Shown here: positions 61,988 to 62,982 of the stretch, piece after piece
Numbering within the stretch: position 1 is the first letter of the stretch
Layout of the letters: every line of letters begins with the position of its first letter
From: Funiculus sociatus GB2-C1
Lineage (GTDB): Bacteria > Cyanobacteriota > Cyanobacteriia > Cyanobacteriales > FACHB-T130
Length of the DNA: 62,982 nt
Direction: 5' to 3'
NCBI RefSeq assembly: GCF_039962115.1
Contig: NZ_JAMPKJ010000035.1
Location: 1 to 62,982, forward strand
The notes under the pieces: generated by a model
The model's input: the letters and a program-made list of their open reading frames with translations, nothing else
The model's database searches: none
What the model was told of the DNA's origin: nothing
Made by a program: the position numbers and the translations under genes

Positions 61988-62227
61988 TTGATAGCAGTAT
62001 TTCCTTGGACTTGTTTAGGATGTACCACAATAATAAATTCAGTAATTTTACGGTTTGAGCATAATTCTCAAACTTTTTCTGTATTTAGAGTATTTTTTAT
62101 ACGTGGAAGTACGGAGTATGTGACTGCAACGGCAGAGAGCTGGTTCACACTCACAAGCAAAACATATACTAGAACAGATGGTATTAATATGTATGAGAAT
62201 AACCAGCAAGTTCTACCGCCTATATAA
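61988..62227 (+). CDS. Doubtful ORF, 79 residues
   Basis: A TTG-started frame with IAVFPWTCLGCTTIINSVIL and SWFTLTSKTYTRTDGINMYE. It overlaps the start of the GT39 fragment. A short hydrophobic start and a polar tail suggest a fragment of a gene of unknown type in a decaying region. Low support. Confidence 0.25.
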   Translation: MIAVFPWTCLGCTTIINSVILRFEHNSQTFSVFRVFFIRGSTEYVTATAESWFTLTSKTYTRTDGINMYENNQQVLPPI

Positions 62228-62532
62228 TTGCATCTTTGGCTGGATGTCTCACCTTTGTTCCCTGGATATTAGTGTTTATTGCTAACTTGAATAATATTGA
62301 AAAAAATACGAGTAGCGGTCAAAGAGCTGTAAACATATTTTCTAGGTTACAAACTTTTTCTGGTGACCTTGGGCAGGTATTTCTAGATTTTAAATTAGGC
62401 TTATATTCAGCTCCTTTAATTTTAATAATGGTAGGATACGCGGTTTATTTTGTTTATCGTAATGCTCCAAAGAAAGGTGCATTATTTATTTTGTGCTTGG
62501 TGGGGATAAGTTTAATAGGTTGGTGGTGGTAA
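62203..62532 (+). pseudogene. GT39 glycosyltransferase fragment
   Basis: About 110 residues: IIASLAGCLTFVPWILVFIA, YSAPLILIMVGYAVYFVYRN and LFILCLVGISLIGWWW. These align by eye to residues about 245-355 of the intact GT39 at 48882-50489 (VLASLTAVLLFSPWLVIAIA; LPIFLILVSYSIYFICKNTK). Both ends of the gene are missing and it ends in a stop at 62530-62532. This is a decayed paralogue. Confidence 0.7.
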
Positions 62533-62720
62533 ATATGTAGTGAAAGGGTAAATATATAAACTAAAAATACTTTCATTTTTACACTTTGCACTGGTTATTT
62601 ATTTGCCTCGGCAAGCGGTTATTTTGACAATTAGCATAATCCTTAATTGAAATCGATTTTTAAAGCTCATCTCATATTAAATGCTATAATCTTTAAAAAA
62701 TATCAAAACTTTCAGTAATT

Positions 62721-62982
62721 ATGCTTACTTCTAGACCTAACTGCCCTCGTTGTGGTTCTGACCATATTGTTAAAAATGGCAGAATTCACAATAAAAAACC
62801 TAAATATAAATGTCAAAACTGTGGTAGGCAATTTATTGAAAGCCCTAACAACAAGATCATTGATAAGCATACGTTAGATTACATTGACAAAATGTTACTG
62901 GAAAAAATTCCTTTAGCAGGAATTGCGAGGGTGACTAGCGTTTCTAAAAAATGGCTTCAAGATTACGTTAATACTAAATATG
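62721..62982 (+). CDS. IS1-family transposase, N-terminal part (window edge)
   Basis: 87 codons open to the window end. The zinc ribbon CPRCGSDHIVKNGRIH...CQNCGRQF and HTH region DYIDKMLLEKIPLAGIARVT then SVSKKWLQDYVNTKY match InsA-type starts of cyanobacterial IS1 elements. TATAAT at 62685-62690 could be its -10 box. The left terminal repeat could not be fixed. Confidence 0.85.
   Translation, partial: MLTSRPNCPRCGSDHIVKNGRIHNKKPKYKCQNCGRQFIESPNNKIIDKHTLDYIDKMLLEKIPLAGIARVTSVSKKWLQDYVNTKY

Overview
The window reads as a chromosome segment of a filamentous cyanobacterium. The HIP1 octamer GCGATCGC recurs throughout, and the gene content is cyanobacterial: a high-light-inducible protein, an NdbB-type quinone reductase, DUF1995, DUF4330, DUF3181, DUF4079, NrtS and a group 1 sigma factor. 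A complete fraC-fraD-fraE cluster, needed for septal junctions and filament integrity, argues for a multicellular species. Nothing in the window decides whether it makes heterocysts. All family names come from reading the translations; no search was run.

Layout. 1-0.6 kb: the 3' end of a transposase whose element has cut off a receiver/GAF gene. 0.65-3.2 kb: fraE, fraD, fraC on the minus strand. 3.4-6.3 kb: a tandem CobO-like protein, small regulators and a secreted protein. 6.4-10.2 kb: an accessory island with an Imm30-like immunity gene, a 5'-truncated polymorphic-toxin nuclease domain, an AT-rich TcmP gene, and a divergent radical SAM gene of the spore-photoproduct-lyase type. 10.3-19.4 kb: lysS with a C-terminal KTSC domain, a VOC membrane protein, a sigma-like protein coupled to a TPR protein, envelope and stress proteins, and a histidine kinase carrying repeat-derived inserts. 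19.5-25.6 kb: a very large homologue of phosphorylase kinase alpha/beta subunits, an HLIP, and sigA ending in a 29-bp perfect hairpin. 26-38 kb: housekeeping and envelope genes (deacetylase, DUF4330, M48 protease, phosphatase, miaE, DUF1995, cysteine desulfurase).

38-46 kb: a lipoprotein with two PLD domains, an EF-hand loop and a ComEA-like HhH tail, followed by a chain of small overlapping genes and remnants, then NdbB, a HAD hydrolase, an S66 carboxypeptidase, and a DM13/DUF4079 pair that looks like a membrane redox module. 46.6-50.5 kb: a cellulose synthase-like GT2 with a degenerate PilZ domain facing a GT39 glycosyltransferase. 50.7-61.7 kb: RidA, NAD kinase, SfsA, MurJ, NrtS, MoaC, tRNA-Arg(ACG), a DUF4351 nuclease, an MFS transporter and a GT2. 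61.7-63 kb: decay zone with a fragment of a second GT39 gene and the start of an IS1-type transposase.

Two themes stand out. One is the TcmP/radical SAM pair inside a toxin-immunity island, which I rate the best candidate for an uncharacterised system. The other is the density of small fold-back repeats (MITE-like), several lying in frame inside coding sequences and apparently used as linkers or new N-termini.
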